Shown here: positions 1-6,169 of the stretch, piece by piece
How the letters are laid out: the number at the start of each line of letters is the position of its first letter
How positions within the stretch are numbered: the stretch's first letter is position 1
Origin: an uncultured Clostridia bacterium
GTDB lineage: Bacteria; Bacillota; Clostridia; Lachnospirales; Lachnospiraceae
Direction of reading: 5' to 3'
DNA: 6,169 nt
NCBI GenBank assembly: GCA_946614685.1
Contig: CAMOHF010000069.1
Span: 1 to 6,169, forward strand
Position numbers and translations under genes: made by a program
The notes under the pieces: model-generated
What the model was told of the DNA's origin: nothing
Seen by the model: only the letters and a program-made list of their open reading frames with translations
Databases searched by the model: none

Positions 1-2
1 GA

Positions 3-392
3 GACATGAGCTACAGAAGCAACGGTTCCCTGCTCCTCTTTGAGTCCGGTGAGTCCATCACCTACGGACTTTTCAATGCGCAGGAGCGCGGAACTCTCTT
101 CATCGGAGCCGGTGAGAAGGTATACGGCGGTATGGTTGTGGGTGAGTGCCCTCGTGCCGAGGATATCGAAGTGAATGTCTGCAAGAAAAAGCAGCTGACC
201 AACACCCGTGCATCTGGTTCGGATGAGGCCTTAAAGCTGACACCGCCCAAGGTGTTGTCTTTGGAGCAGGCGCTTGACTTTATCGATACGGACGAGCTCT
301 TGGAGATTACGCCTGAGAACCTTCGCATCAGAAAGAAGATTCTTGATCCGACACTTCGTATGCGTGCGAAGCGTGCAGCACAGCAAAAATAG
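3..392 (+). CDS. typA: TypA/BipA translational GTPase, C-terminal fragment (5' end outside window)
   Basis: This is the last ~130 codons of TypA/BipA, a ribosome-binding GTPase of the EF-G/LepA family that acts in the cytoplasm on 50S assembly and stress adaptation. The full-length family protein is about 600 aa, so the GTPase domain lies left of the window. The fragment covers the family-specific C-terminal domain. Landmarks are [23 protein letters not shown], the highly conserved [12 protein letters not shown] block, the [19 protein letters not shown] stretch, and the basic ending [17 protein letters not shown]. The reading frame is open to the left edge, so the ATG at position 6 is an internal methionine and not a start. 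The gene ends at TAG (390-392) and is followed 12 nt later by an intrinsic terminator, so it is probably the last gene of its transcript. The identification rests on remembered family sequence and is very firm. Confidence 0.96.
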   Translation, partial: DMSYRSNGSLLLFESGESITYGLFNAQERGTLFIGAGEKVYGGMVVGECPRAEDIEVNVCKKKQLTNTRASGSDEALKLTPPKVLSLEQALDFIDTDELLEITPENLRIRKKILDPTLRMRAKRAAQQK

Positions 393-404
393 TTTACATA
401 AAAC

Positions 405-447
405 AGACGTTACATTTGCAAACACAGGGCGAATGTAACGTCTTTTT
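405..447 (+). terminator. Rho-independent terminator of typA
   Basis: A 12-bp perfect stem (AGACGTTACATT at 405-416 with AATGTAACGTCT at 432-443) is extended inward by a G-U and two G-C pairs. It closes a loop of about 9 nt and runs directly into TTTTT (443-447). It starts 12 nt after the typA stop. A few A residues before the stem could support weak termination on the minus strand, but no minus-strand gene is seen to need it. Confidence 0.93.
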
Positions 448-462
448 CGTTGCATCGAATGA

Positions 463-491
463 TTGAAAAAAGAGCGGGATTCGTGTAAAAT
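463..491 (+). promoter_or_regulatory. Sigma-A-type promoter for the four-gene operon
   Basis: A TTGAAA -35 box (463-468) and a TAAAAT -10 box (486-491) are separated by exactly 17 bp. Each differs from consensus at one position, and a TG lies immediately before the -10 box. The expected start is around A498, giving a 5' leader of about 37 nt before the ATG at 535. It sits just after the typA terminator, which suggests that the downstream genes are transcribed independently of typA. No clear operator palindrome is seen. The leader has a T-rich stretch (502-520) of unknown meaning. Confidence 0.8.
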
Positions 492-534
492 TGTGGTACG
501 GGGTTTTTGGTTTTTATTATGAATGGGATGACAT

Positions 535-2007
535 ATGGAAGTAGAAACAACTGCGCTTTCGGCGCGCGAAAAAGGCGATATTTACTGGAGAAAACTGAAG
601 TATTACCTTCAGTCCGTGCGTGAAAAAGGAGATCAGTCCCAGGAGTCCAGGTCTCTGCAGATGTTTGCCGCAGAACTTCTTTCCGAGGATACGACAGAGC
701 TCTCACGAAAAGTCAGGGAAGGAAGCCTTACCATCAACGGCAATGAATTTAAAAGACGGCCGCCCACGGCCACCGGAGAGGATGTCTATAAGCAAAACAT
801 TCTCCTGGTGAAGGTGTGTGCGGCTTATTTTCGTGAACTTACGCTTACGGCAAAGGATAAGGATGTGCCGAAGGAAGACCGCGTACTTGTCTCATGCTTG
901 GAGAAACTGATTCCGGTGATGGAGCAAGCGCTTTCTGTCTGGTTTGCGGCGCACGGCGTCAGCGTAAAGACAGGAGAAAAGCTTTCGGTGAAGGATATGG
1001 ATACTGCATCGGGACGGCTTTCCGCGGAGATTAAAAAGTATGAGGTTGAGGTCGAAAGCTACAGGAGTACTGTTGCAAGGTCGGTTGTGAAGGATCTGCT
1101 TTCGTCTTCCGAGGCGGAGGATACGGATGTGGAAGAAGATCCCTTCGAGGATTTGATCGCATTGCATCAGGATGCTTATCAAAAGCACCGTGACCTGATC
1201 GATCGGATATTGAAGGAGTATAAGCTTCTTTCCGAAAAACGTCGCTCCTACCGCATGGTTTTCCCGAGGCTGGTGAAGCTTGTCAGGGAGAAAGGCGGAT
1301 ACACTTACGCTAACAAAATCATGATCTACAAGGATGCGGCGCTCTTTTACCGTGATTACATCGAGGAGCAGTTTGTGGCCTCTCTCTGGGCGGAGAAGGG
1401 GTGTGTGAGTCTGATCCGTACGCTTCTTACGGGAGAACCGGTGGATCCGATGATCGCCAATTATATCTACGCACGCTGGAAAACAGAGGTTCCTACCTTG
1501 CCGCTCTATGAGAAAGTAAAAGATCTTCCCGGTTTTACGAGTATTTCCGAGAATCCGAATATCGATACGGAGAAGGCGGATTTCCCGGATCTTTCCGCGA
1601 TCAGAGACGGCATAGCGAAACTCGAAGCATTTAAAGACGAACACGAGGAACTCTTCCGGGGACAGACGATCACAAGTATTCTGTTTGATACGGATGAACT
1701 CCCGCGCATCGCCGGCATGGCCAAGCAGCTTCGGTCGCGTATCGCGCACGGATCGAAGGAGGGTGAGTTCGACGGACTGACAAAGCGGGAACAGATCGAT
1801 CTCGGAGAGGCTTGGATCCTGGCCGATTCGATGGCCAGAACCGCATATATCCTGATTGAATACAGGATCAGAAGTGAAAAGCGTACACTTGCGGACCTAG
1901 TCGCGACATTTCGTGACGAGTTCTATGAGATGGGGTACTACGCACAGGAGAGGGCATGCAGAGCCTCGCTTGAGGCCTACGGTATCAGAAGGAGACTGAC
2001 AGACTAA
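535..2007 (+). CDS. Uncharacterised helical protein with C-terminal HEPN-like R-x4-H motif
   Basis: I do not recognise this 490-aa protein as a whole. It has no signal peptide or membrane segment, so it is probably cytoplasmic. It is rich in Lys, Glu and Arg and appears mostly alpha-helical. An acidic linker at residues 193-206 (EAEDTDVEEDPFED) separates an N-terminal helical part from a C-terminal part. Near the end, residues 399-406 read LRSRIAHG, followed by a variable loop and a hydrophobic helix (ILADSMARTAYILIEYR). This resembles the R-x4-H motif (R400, H405) of HEPN ribonuclease-type domains, especially the Apea-like group, where LRSKIVHG-type strings are typical. The motif is short, so an RNase role is only a hypothesis. 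The start is the first in-frame ATG after the promoter. Its ribosome binding site is weak (GGGAT at 525-529), unlike those of the later genes, which hints at limited translation. The stop TAA directly touches the next ATG. Confidence 0.88.
   Translation: MEVETTALSAREKGDIYWRKLKYYLQSVREKGDQSQESRSLQMFAAELLSEDTTELSRKVREGSLTINGNEFKRRPPTATGEDVYKQNILLVKVCAAYFRELTLTAKDKDVPKEDRVLVSCLEKLIPVMEQALSVWFAAHGVSVKTGEKLSVKDMDTASGRLSAEIKKYEVEVESYRSTVARSVVKDLLSSSEAEDTDVEEDPFEDLIALHQDAYQKHRDLIDRILKEYKLLSEKRRSYRMVFPRLVKLVREKGGYTYANKIMIYKDAALFYRDYIEEQFVASLWAEKGCVSLIRTLLTGEPVDPMIANYIYARWKTEVPTLPLYEKVKDLPGFTSISENPNIDTEKADFPDLSAIRDGIAKLEAFKDEHEELFRGQTITSILFDTDELPRIAGMAKQLRSRIAHGSKEGEFDGLTKREQIDLGEAWILADSMARTAYILIEYRIRSEKRTLADLVATFRDEFYEMGYYAQERACRASLEAYGIRRRLTD
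1989..1994 (+). promoter_or_regulatory. Ribosome binding site inside the upstream gene
   Basis: AAGGAG lies within the last codons of the 535-2007 gene, 13 nt before the ATG at 2008. This spacing is longer than ideal. With stop and start touching (TAAATG), it suggests that translation of the 2008-2904 gene is coupled to that of the gene before it. Confidence 0.6.
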
Positions 2008-2904
2008 ATGTACACGGACCTTATTATACATGCTGCCAATTTGATAAACTATGCCGGGTTCATCCCGCCGAACTACGCTGAGCAGATCAGGAGAGGAGAA
2101 CTCTCTGCGGTAGCAACCTACGACGGCAACGTGTCTGAGGATAAGATGGTGGGGATCTCCGTTACGGGAAGCCACGCCGGGTGGCTTGAGATCGTCTGGA
2201 TCGTCCCGGGTCCTTTGTGTCGCGAAGAGGTTGACGCAGCGGATTTTTTGCGCTACGTGATGCGACGCGCGGAGAAAACAGGAAACTATATCGGTGCATT
2301 TTCGGAGATCCATGCGGATGAGCATACGAGTGCACATAGAAACATACTTCTGCTTTCGGGGATGGAACTTCGGGAGGAAAAGAACAACCTCTATGAGATC
2401 ACCGTGGGCGAGCTTAAGGAGAATGATGCATTTCTTCGCGCAGCGAAGCTTTTTACATGTGTCTTCCTTGAGGACGCATCGGATGAACTGCTTACCGCTG
2501 CGGAGGACACCATGCTGGATGACGCAAGACCCGTGCCGGTTCCTCCGTATATCGACTGGGATACTTACATCGATGGGCTTTCGGTCATCTGCACTTCGGA
2601 CGGACAGACCGAGGGTGTGATGCTGCTTACGGAGGAGAAGGATTATCTGGTTTTGAATCTGGCTTACAGCAAGTCTGTGAAGGCGCTTCCGGCGATGATC
2701 GCCACAGTGCAAAAAAGGGCGGCCGAGCTGTATGATCCGGAGAAGAAGATACTGCTTCCTATCGTAGGAAGCCACGCGGAACAACTTGTGCGGAAACTGG
2801 TACCTTCGGCAAGAAGAGGAACCATCATACAGGCAGTTACATGGTTTGAACCGTATGAAGCACCGAAGTCGTTGCAATTGCTGATGTCGCAGATGACAGA
2901 GTAG
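2008..2904 (+). CDS. Degenerate double GNAT-like protein (putative pseudo-acetyltransferase)
   Basis: This 298-aa soluble protein appears to hold two GNAT-like halves, roughly residues 1-135 and 170-298. In the first half, a strand (WLEIVWIVPG, residues 59-68) is followed by a helix (DAADFLRYVMRRAEKTG), as in GNAT motif A. The usual R/Q-x-x-G-x-G/A loop that holds the acetyl-CoA pyrophosphate is replaced by PLCREEVDAA. It then has the typical segment ending in an LSGMELREEKNNLYEI strand, like the GNAT GF-x-x-x-x-x-x-Y ending. In the second half, strand YLVLNLAYSKSVKAL (from residue 213) and helix also lack the Gly loop, and it ends in GTIIQAVTWFEPYE. The length and two-part layout match the next gene, so the two are probably ancient paralogues. 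Acetyltransferase activity is doubtful; a binding or regulatory role is an inference. The start touches the preceding stop codon. The GNAT assignment comes from the pattern of predicted strands and helices, without alignment. Confidence 0.82.
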   Translation: MYTDLIIHAANLINYAGFIPPNYAEQIRRGELSAVATYDGNVSEDKMVGISVTGSHAGWLEIVWIVPGPLCREEVDAADFLRYVMRRAEKTGNYIGAFSEIHADEHTSAHRNILLLSGMELREEKNNLYEITVGELKENDAFLRAAKLFTCVFLEDASDELLTAAEDTMLDDARPVPVPPYIDWDTYIDGLSVICTSDGQTEGVMLLTEEKDYLVLNLAYSKSVKALPAMIATVQKRAAELYDPEKKILLPIVGSHAEQLVRKLVPSARRGTIIQAVTWFEPYEAPKSLQLLMSQMTE

Positions 2905-2910
2905 ACGGAG

Positions 2911-2917
2911 AGGGGAG
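2911..2917 (+). promoter_or_regulatory. Ribosome binding site fixing the start at 2923
   Basis: AGGGGAG within a purine-rich stretch (2908-2920) sits 5 nt before the ATG at 2923. It lies in the 18-nt gap after the TAG at 2902-2904. No promoter fits in this gap, which supports co-transcription with the upstream gene. Confidence 0.75.
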
Positions 2918-2922
2918 AAGAT

Positions 2923-3783
2923 ATGAAGATTACTGTGATCGATGCGGACAACATCCGCTTCTTTGAGAATGCCATCGGATCAAGGTATGTCGAGAGAAAG
3001 GAAAATGATCTGTTCGTCGGCGTCGTAGATGAGGATGGAGAGGCTGTTGGCGCAGGCGTTTTTTCGGGAACGCCCGAGGGCCTTTTTGTAGAGCAGATTG
3101 TGGTTACCGGACAAAAAAGAAGAAAGGGAGTCGGTTCATTTCTTCTTGAGGAGGTAAGCCGACTGGCTTCCGAAGCAGGTATGCCTTCTCTTACTGCTGT
3201 CTTTTACGGCGGAGATCGGGATAAGGGTGCGGATATTCTGCGCCACTTTTTTTCTAAAAACGGTTTTTCCGTGGAGTCTCCCTCTGCCGCACGAACGGTG
3301 TATGATATGAGGGAGGTTCTTTCCGCACCTGCATTTTCCAAGGGCAGACTTCGCCGTCCTTACCGGATCAAGACGGCAGCAGAGCTTACGGAGGAAGACA
3401 GGGAGAAGGTACGTGCTATCGAGGATCCCATGATCGATCCGGAGGAAGTAGTTTCGCTTAAGAATCGGTACGGCGGTATTTTGTTCAATAAGGATGAAGT
3501 GTGTGCTTTGCTTTATGCAGAGCCTTTTTGCGGCGGTGTGCGCATCGGATCCTTGTACGGAAACGGTGACGGCATATCGCTTTTTCCGTATCTGTTCGAG
3601 CACGCAAGGGAAATCGTTCGCCGGGAAGGAATCTCCATGGACGAACTTTACGTGGATACAGCGGGAGAGAAAACCGCACGCTTCGAGGAAATGTACCTGA
3701 CGAAGCTGGGGATCCGGCCGAAGGACAGGTACAGCGGATGCGGTGCGATCAAGACTTTGGCAACCGAGCCGGATGTAGCATAA
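2923..3783 (+). CDS. GNAT family N-acetyltransferase, double-domain
   Basis: This 286-aa soluble protein has a clear N-terminal GNAT domain (residues 1-135). Strand LFVEQIVVTG (54-63) leads into the acetyl-CoA pyrophosphate-binding loop R-R-K-G-V-G (66-71, the R/Q-x-x-G-x-G/A motif) and a helix SFLLEEVSRLASEAGM. The later FFSKNGFSVES region matches the conserved FYxKxGF element. GNAT enzymes transfer an acetyl (or other acyl) group from CoA to an amine. The substrate here cannot be told. The C-terminal half (about 147-286) looks like a second, degenerate GNAT fold: strand VRIGSLYGNG (206-215) and helix LFPYLFEHAREIVRREG, without the canonical loop. The architecture parallels the gene at 2008-2904. 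A strong ribosome binding site supports this start. The stop TAA overlaps the ribosome binding site of the next gene, which indicates tight operon packing. Confidence 0.92.
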   Translation: MKITVIDADNIRFFENAIGSRYVERKENDLFVGVVDEDGEAVGAGVFSGTPEGLFVEQIVVTGQKRRKGVGSFLLEEVSRLASEAGMPSLTAVFYGGDRDKGADILRHFFSKNGFSVESPSAARTVYDMREVLSAPAFSKGRLRRPYRIKTAAELTEEDREKVRAIEDPMIDPEEVVSLKNRYGGILFNKDEVCALLYAEPFCGGVRIGSLYGNGDGISLFPYLFEHAREIVRREGISMDELYVDTAGEKTARFEEMYLTKLGIRPKDRYSGCGAIKTLATEPDVA

Positions 3784-3790
3784 GGAGGGG
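3782..3790 (+). promoter_or_regulatory. Strong ribosome binding site for the large open-ended gene
   Basis: AAGGAGGGG overlaps the stop codon of the GNAT gene (3781-3783) and lies 6 nt before the ATG at 3797. It is the best Shine-Dalgarno match in the window. It fixes the start of the large downstream reading frame and suggests high translation. Confidence 0.88.
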
Positions 3791-3796
3791 ATTTGG

Positions 3797-6169
3797 ATGG
3801 ACGCAAATGAAGTATTATTAAGACAGAATGAGACACAGACCTCCCTTATTCATGAAGAGGAAGAACAGCAGCAGTATGCGCTTCCGATGAACATCAAACA
3901 ACTGCTTTCGGCAAATGTATCGGCACAGTCAGAGGAAGTATCCGAGGATGTATCAAAACCGATGATTGAAACGGACATGGCCGATCTCGTTCGTTCTTTT
4001 TCCGATGCTTTCGGAAAACTGCCTCTTGAATCAAAGAAAAGGCTTGCACCGGTTGCGACTTATGTCAGCAACGTGCTTTATGAAAGAGACGCTATGAACG
4101 CGCTTCTTGCGGAATTAAGGAGCCGTCCCGCGGCAAGAGATGCCGAGCAAAGAAAGGCCCAGTCAGTGCAGATTACGGAAGTCATGTTCAAGGTGGAGTA
4201 CGTGGAAAACCAGCGCGCCATTTCGCTTGATATGATTAATAGTTTTCTGGAGGACTATAAGCCTGAATCCACGATGACCGGCGAAACGAAGGCTAATCAT
4301 GTGATTTCCGCAGTTACTTCGTTGCTTACCGATTTTGGCGAGGTAAGTACGTCACGTCTTACGGATGCTGATCTTTATGATGTGATTCGTCGTGCAGATG
4401 CCGTGAAGGCGCTTCTTTGTAAAACCGAGGCATGTCATGAGTTTCAGACCGAGAGTGCTGTAGAGCGCGTGGAAGAGTTAAGAAAGCAATTGGTGGATAA
4501 CAGCGTTCCGGAGAAGAATCAGGAGGATAACAGGGAGAAGGCAGAGCGTGAGGCGAAACTCGCAAAGCGTGCCAATACATTTAAGACGATGACATCCCAT
4601 GACGAGACGAACGCTTACGCCATGTTTACCATCCCGAAGGTGAAGGATAAAGAGGCGTTTACTCTTGACAAGGAACAACGCGCCCTGATGGACGAGGCCA
4701 GCGTCAGGATGTGGCTCTTTGTATCGACGTGTGATCACCTGATTGAGAAGGAATCTGATTCCATAAGTGGGCGAATCGCCGTAAGCTTTAGGGATACTGT
4801 GCAATCTTTTTCGAGCATTATGTTTAAGTATTCTTATGATGCCGGTGAGGAGACGGTTAAGATTCTTTCTGACCGAAAGCTTTCGGAGAAGGACAAGGAA
4901 ACAAAACTCGGGGAAATCCAAAATCGTATGGTGGCACTTTCCGAGAGACACGGACAGATCTGTTCCCGCATGACGGAAACCTTAAACAGAATTCGTATTA
5001 TACGTAAAGATGAGTCGGTCAAGGTTGAGGATGAGATTAAACTTCGCGAGATTGCTGAAGCGGCAAAGAAGTGTGCAAGTGTTCAACCGGGGACGGAAGC
5101 ATTGCTTCGTATGGAGAGCAACCTTGCCGCATCGGATGAGCGAACAGAGAAGGCGCTTGTTGTATTGGATGATCTGTACCGACTTGCGGGAGGCCTTTTT
5201 GACGAGAATGCAAAACTGAAAGTCTATGATGAGAAGCACCTCGATGATTACGGAGACGATTATCTTTTGGACGGAGTACGCCTGAACAAGCATTTTGGAA
5301 ACGTGCTACATGTGGCAGATATGCAGGATCGTACCAGGGTAAGAAATATCGGCTTACGTCAGTTAGAGGTGCCGGCTGAAGAGCACGAGCAGGAGGCAAC
5401 GACTGTTACCGCTACAGAAGTGAAGAAACAGACTGTAGAAAAAAGTGGATCCAAAATGTCTCAGCTTCTCGGAAAGATGGAGAAACATATCCCGGAGAAA
5501 GAGATGCAGAAGCTGGGCGACTTTTATGTGGACGGAACCAAGCACGAAGGCGTCGGAAAATGTCGTGCATGGTGGATCCGCCTGGGTCACGTATCGGACG
5601 GACAGCTTAAGAAGGCTGTTGATACCCATGTGGAACGCATGCTGCAGAGTGACAACTTAACGGATCAGGATCTTGCTGAGGCAGCAGCAAATATCGTAGC
5701 AAGCACCGGCCTTTCGGATTCGAAGGTGACGGGAAAGAGGGGAACGCTTATCAATGAGAGGCTTACCCTGGTGAAGCAACTTTCGGATGCGAAGGAGGAT
5801 GCGGAGATTGTAAGGCTTTCCGCGCCCCTCATCAAAATGTTCAGACAGGAAGAGACGGAGCTTTCCCTTAAAGATGCTTACTTTACAAAGTATCCTCAGG
5901 CGTTAAAGACGGTGCTTCTCTATAAACTGGTTGCGGGTGTGGCACCGGCAGGGACAGACAAGGTAAGCGCGGAGGTCAAGGACCGCCTTGAGGCGGCGCG
6001 CCACGGAATCGGAAGACTTTATCAGACGCTTACCGCATCCGAGGATTATTGTCGCGCACTGGATGCACAAAAGTCTCTGACCCTTTCCGTAAAGACATTT
6101 AATGACAGTGATGTGAATGCACTCGCGGAAAAACACCGGGACGATACGATGGCGGCTTATAAGCAGCGC
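3797..6169 (+). CDS. Large uncharacterised helical protein, 3' end outside window
   Basis: A single reading frame runs without a stop from the ATG at 3797 to the right edge, giving 791 codons and more beyond. I do not recognise it. It has no signal peptide and no membrane segment, so it should be cytoplasmic. It is strongly charged and appears almost wholly alpha-helical. Visible layout: an acidic/Gln N-terminal tail (HEEEEQQQ, residues 19-26); a helical block to about 235; a charged, coiled-coil-like linker (238-260); a second helical block (about 261-525), which begins around NAYAMFTIPKVKD; a low-complexity linker rich in Glu, Thr, Val and Lys (526-553); and a third helical block from 554 on, with a Trp pair (CRAWWIRLG, W592-W593). 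No enzymatic motif such as a Walker A loop or metal-binding cluster is seen. Its size and linked helical blocks would suit a scaffold or multi-domain effector, but this is inference. It is the last visible gene of the operon and starts 13 nt after the double-GNAT gene. Confidence 0.9.
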   Translation, partial: MDANEVLLRQNETQTSLIHEEEEQQQYALPMNIKQLLSANVSAQSEEVSEDVSKPMIETDMADLVRSFSDAFGKLPLESKKRLAPVATYVSNVLYERDAMNALLAELRSRPAARDAEQRKAQSVQITEVMFKVEYVENQRAISLDMINSFLEDYKPESTMTGETKANHVISAVTSLLTDFGEVSTSRLTDADLYDVIRRADAVKALLCKTEACHEFQTESAVERVEELRKQLVDNSVPEKNQEDNREKAEREAKLAKRANTFKTMTSHDETNAYAMFTIPKVKDKEAFTLDKEQRALMDEASVRMWLFVSTCDHLIEKESDSISGRIAVSFRDTVQSFSSIMFKYSYDAGEETVKILSDRKLSEKDKETKLGEIQNRMVALSERHGQICSRMTETLNRIRIIRKDESVKVEDEIKLREIAEAAKKCASVQPGTEALLRMESNLAASDERTEKALVVLDDLYRLAGGLFDENAKLKVYDEKHLDDYGDDYLLDGVRLNKHFGNVLHVADMQDRTRVRNIGLRQLEVPAEEHEQEATTVTATEVKKQTVEKSGSKMSQLLGKMEKHIPEKEMQKLGDFYVDGTKHEGVGKCRAWWIRLGHVSDGQLKKAVDTHVERMLQSDNLTDQDLAEAAANIVASTGLSDSKVTGKRGTLINERLTLVKQLSDAKEDAEIVRLSAPLIKMFRQEETELSLKDAYFTKYPQALKTVLLYKLVAGVAPAGTDKVSAEVKDRLEAARHGIGRLYQTLTASEDYCRALDAQKSLTLSVKTFNDSDVNALAEKHRDDTMAAYKQR

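Noticed and set aside
6..8. ATG at position 6 as a start codon for a small 128-aa protein
   Set aside because: The frame is open to the left edge, no ribosome binding site can be seen, and the protein is clearly the C-terminal domain of a much longer TypA.
892..1749. Long minus-strand open frame of 285 codons opposite the first operon gene
   Set aside because: It is in exact codon register with the real gene and is open because the plus-strand gene rarely uses TTA, CTA or TCA codons. It has no ribosome binding site or family resemblance, and it is basic and Cys/His-rich as mirror frames often are.
2169..2187. Small hairpin AAGCCAC/GTGGCTT with a 5-nt loop
   Set aside because: It lies well inside a coding region, is only 7 bp and has no T-run, so neither terminator nor regulatory function is supported.
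2167..2777. The 11-mer GGAAGCCACGC (encoding Gly-Ser-His-Ala) occurs twice, exactly 600 nt apart (2167 and 2767)
   Set aside because: The flanking residues differ and the two copies fall at different places in the proposed GNAT halves, so chance is the simplest explanation.
1897..2877. Minus-strand open frame of 326 codons opposite the first double-GNAT gene
   Set aside because: It is also in codon register with the plus-strand gene and crosses the boundary of two genes that share a frame. It is better explained as a codon-usage shadow.
3112..3119. Run of six A residues followed by G, considered as a frameshift site in the GNAT gene
   Set aside because: The run is not in the A-AAA-AAG register relative to the reading frame, and the zero frame gives the conserved acetyl-CoA loop directly after it.

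Overview
The window looks like a chromosomal piece of a Gram-positive anaerobe of the class Clostridia, probably Lachnospiraceae-like. The clues are the clostridial style of the TypA C-terminus, strong AGGAGG-type ribosome binding sites, a near-consensus sigma-A promoter, and base composition near 50% GC by eye. The taxonomic call is an inference. All supported genes lie on the + strand and the window is almost completely coding.

Layout: (1) positions 1-392 hold the 3' end of typA/bipA, the ribosome-associated translational GTPase, which is cut by the left edge. (2) Positions 393-534 are the only real intergenic gap. It holds a strong intrinsic terminator (405-447) that closes typA, then a sigma-A-type promoter (463-491) that starts a new transcription unit. 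(3) Positions 535 to the right edge hold four tightly packed genes that appear to form one operon. They are a 490-aa helical soluble protein with a HEPN-like R-x4-H motif near its C-terminus; two consecutive proteins of about 290 aa that each look like a double GNAT (acetyltransferase) fold; and a very large, helical, charged protein that is still open at the right edge after 791 codons. The last gene has no stop in the window, so it is easily missed if only closed reading frames are considered.

How the genes work together is not known. Tight spacing (0, 18 and 13 nt), a single upstream promoter and no internal terminator imply co-expression. Only the first half of the second GNAT protein keeps a canonical acetyl-CoA pyrophosphate-binding loop. 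The other three GNAT-like halves look degenerate and may serve in binding or regulation. A speculative reading is a module built from a HEPN-like protein, an acetyltransferase with a pseudo-acetyltransferase partner, and a large scaffold or effector protein. I recognise no published system with this gene order. No tRNA, rRNA, CRISPR array, insertion sequence or phage gene is visible.
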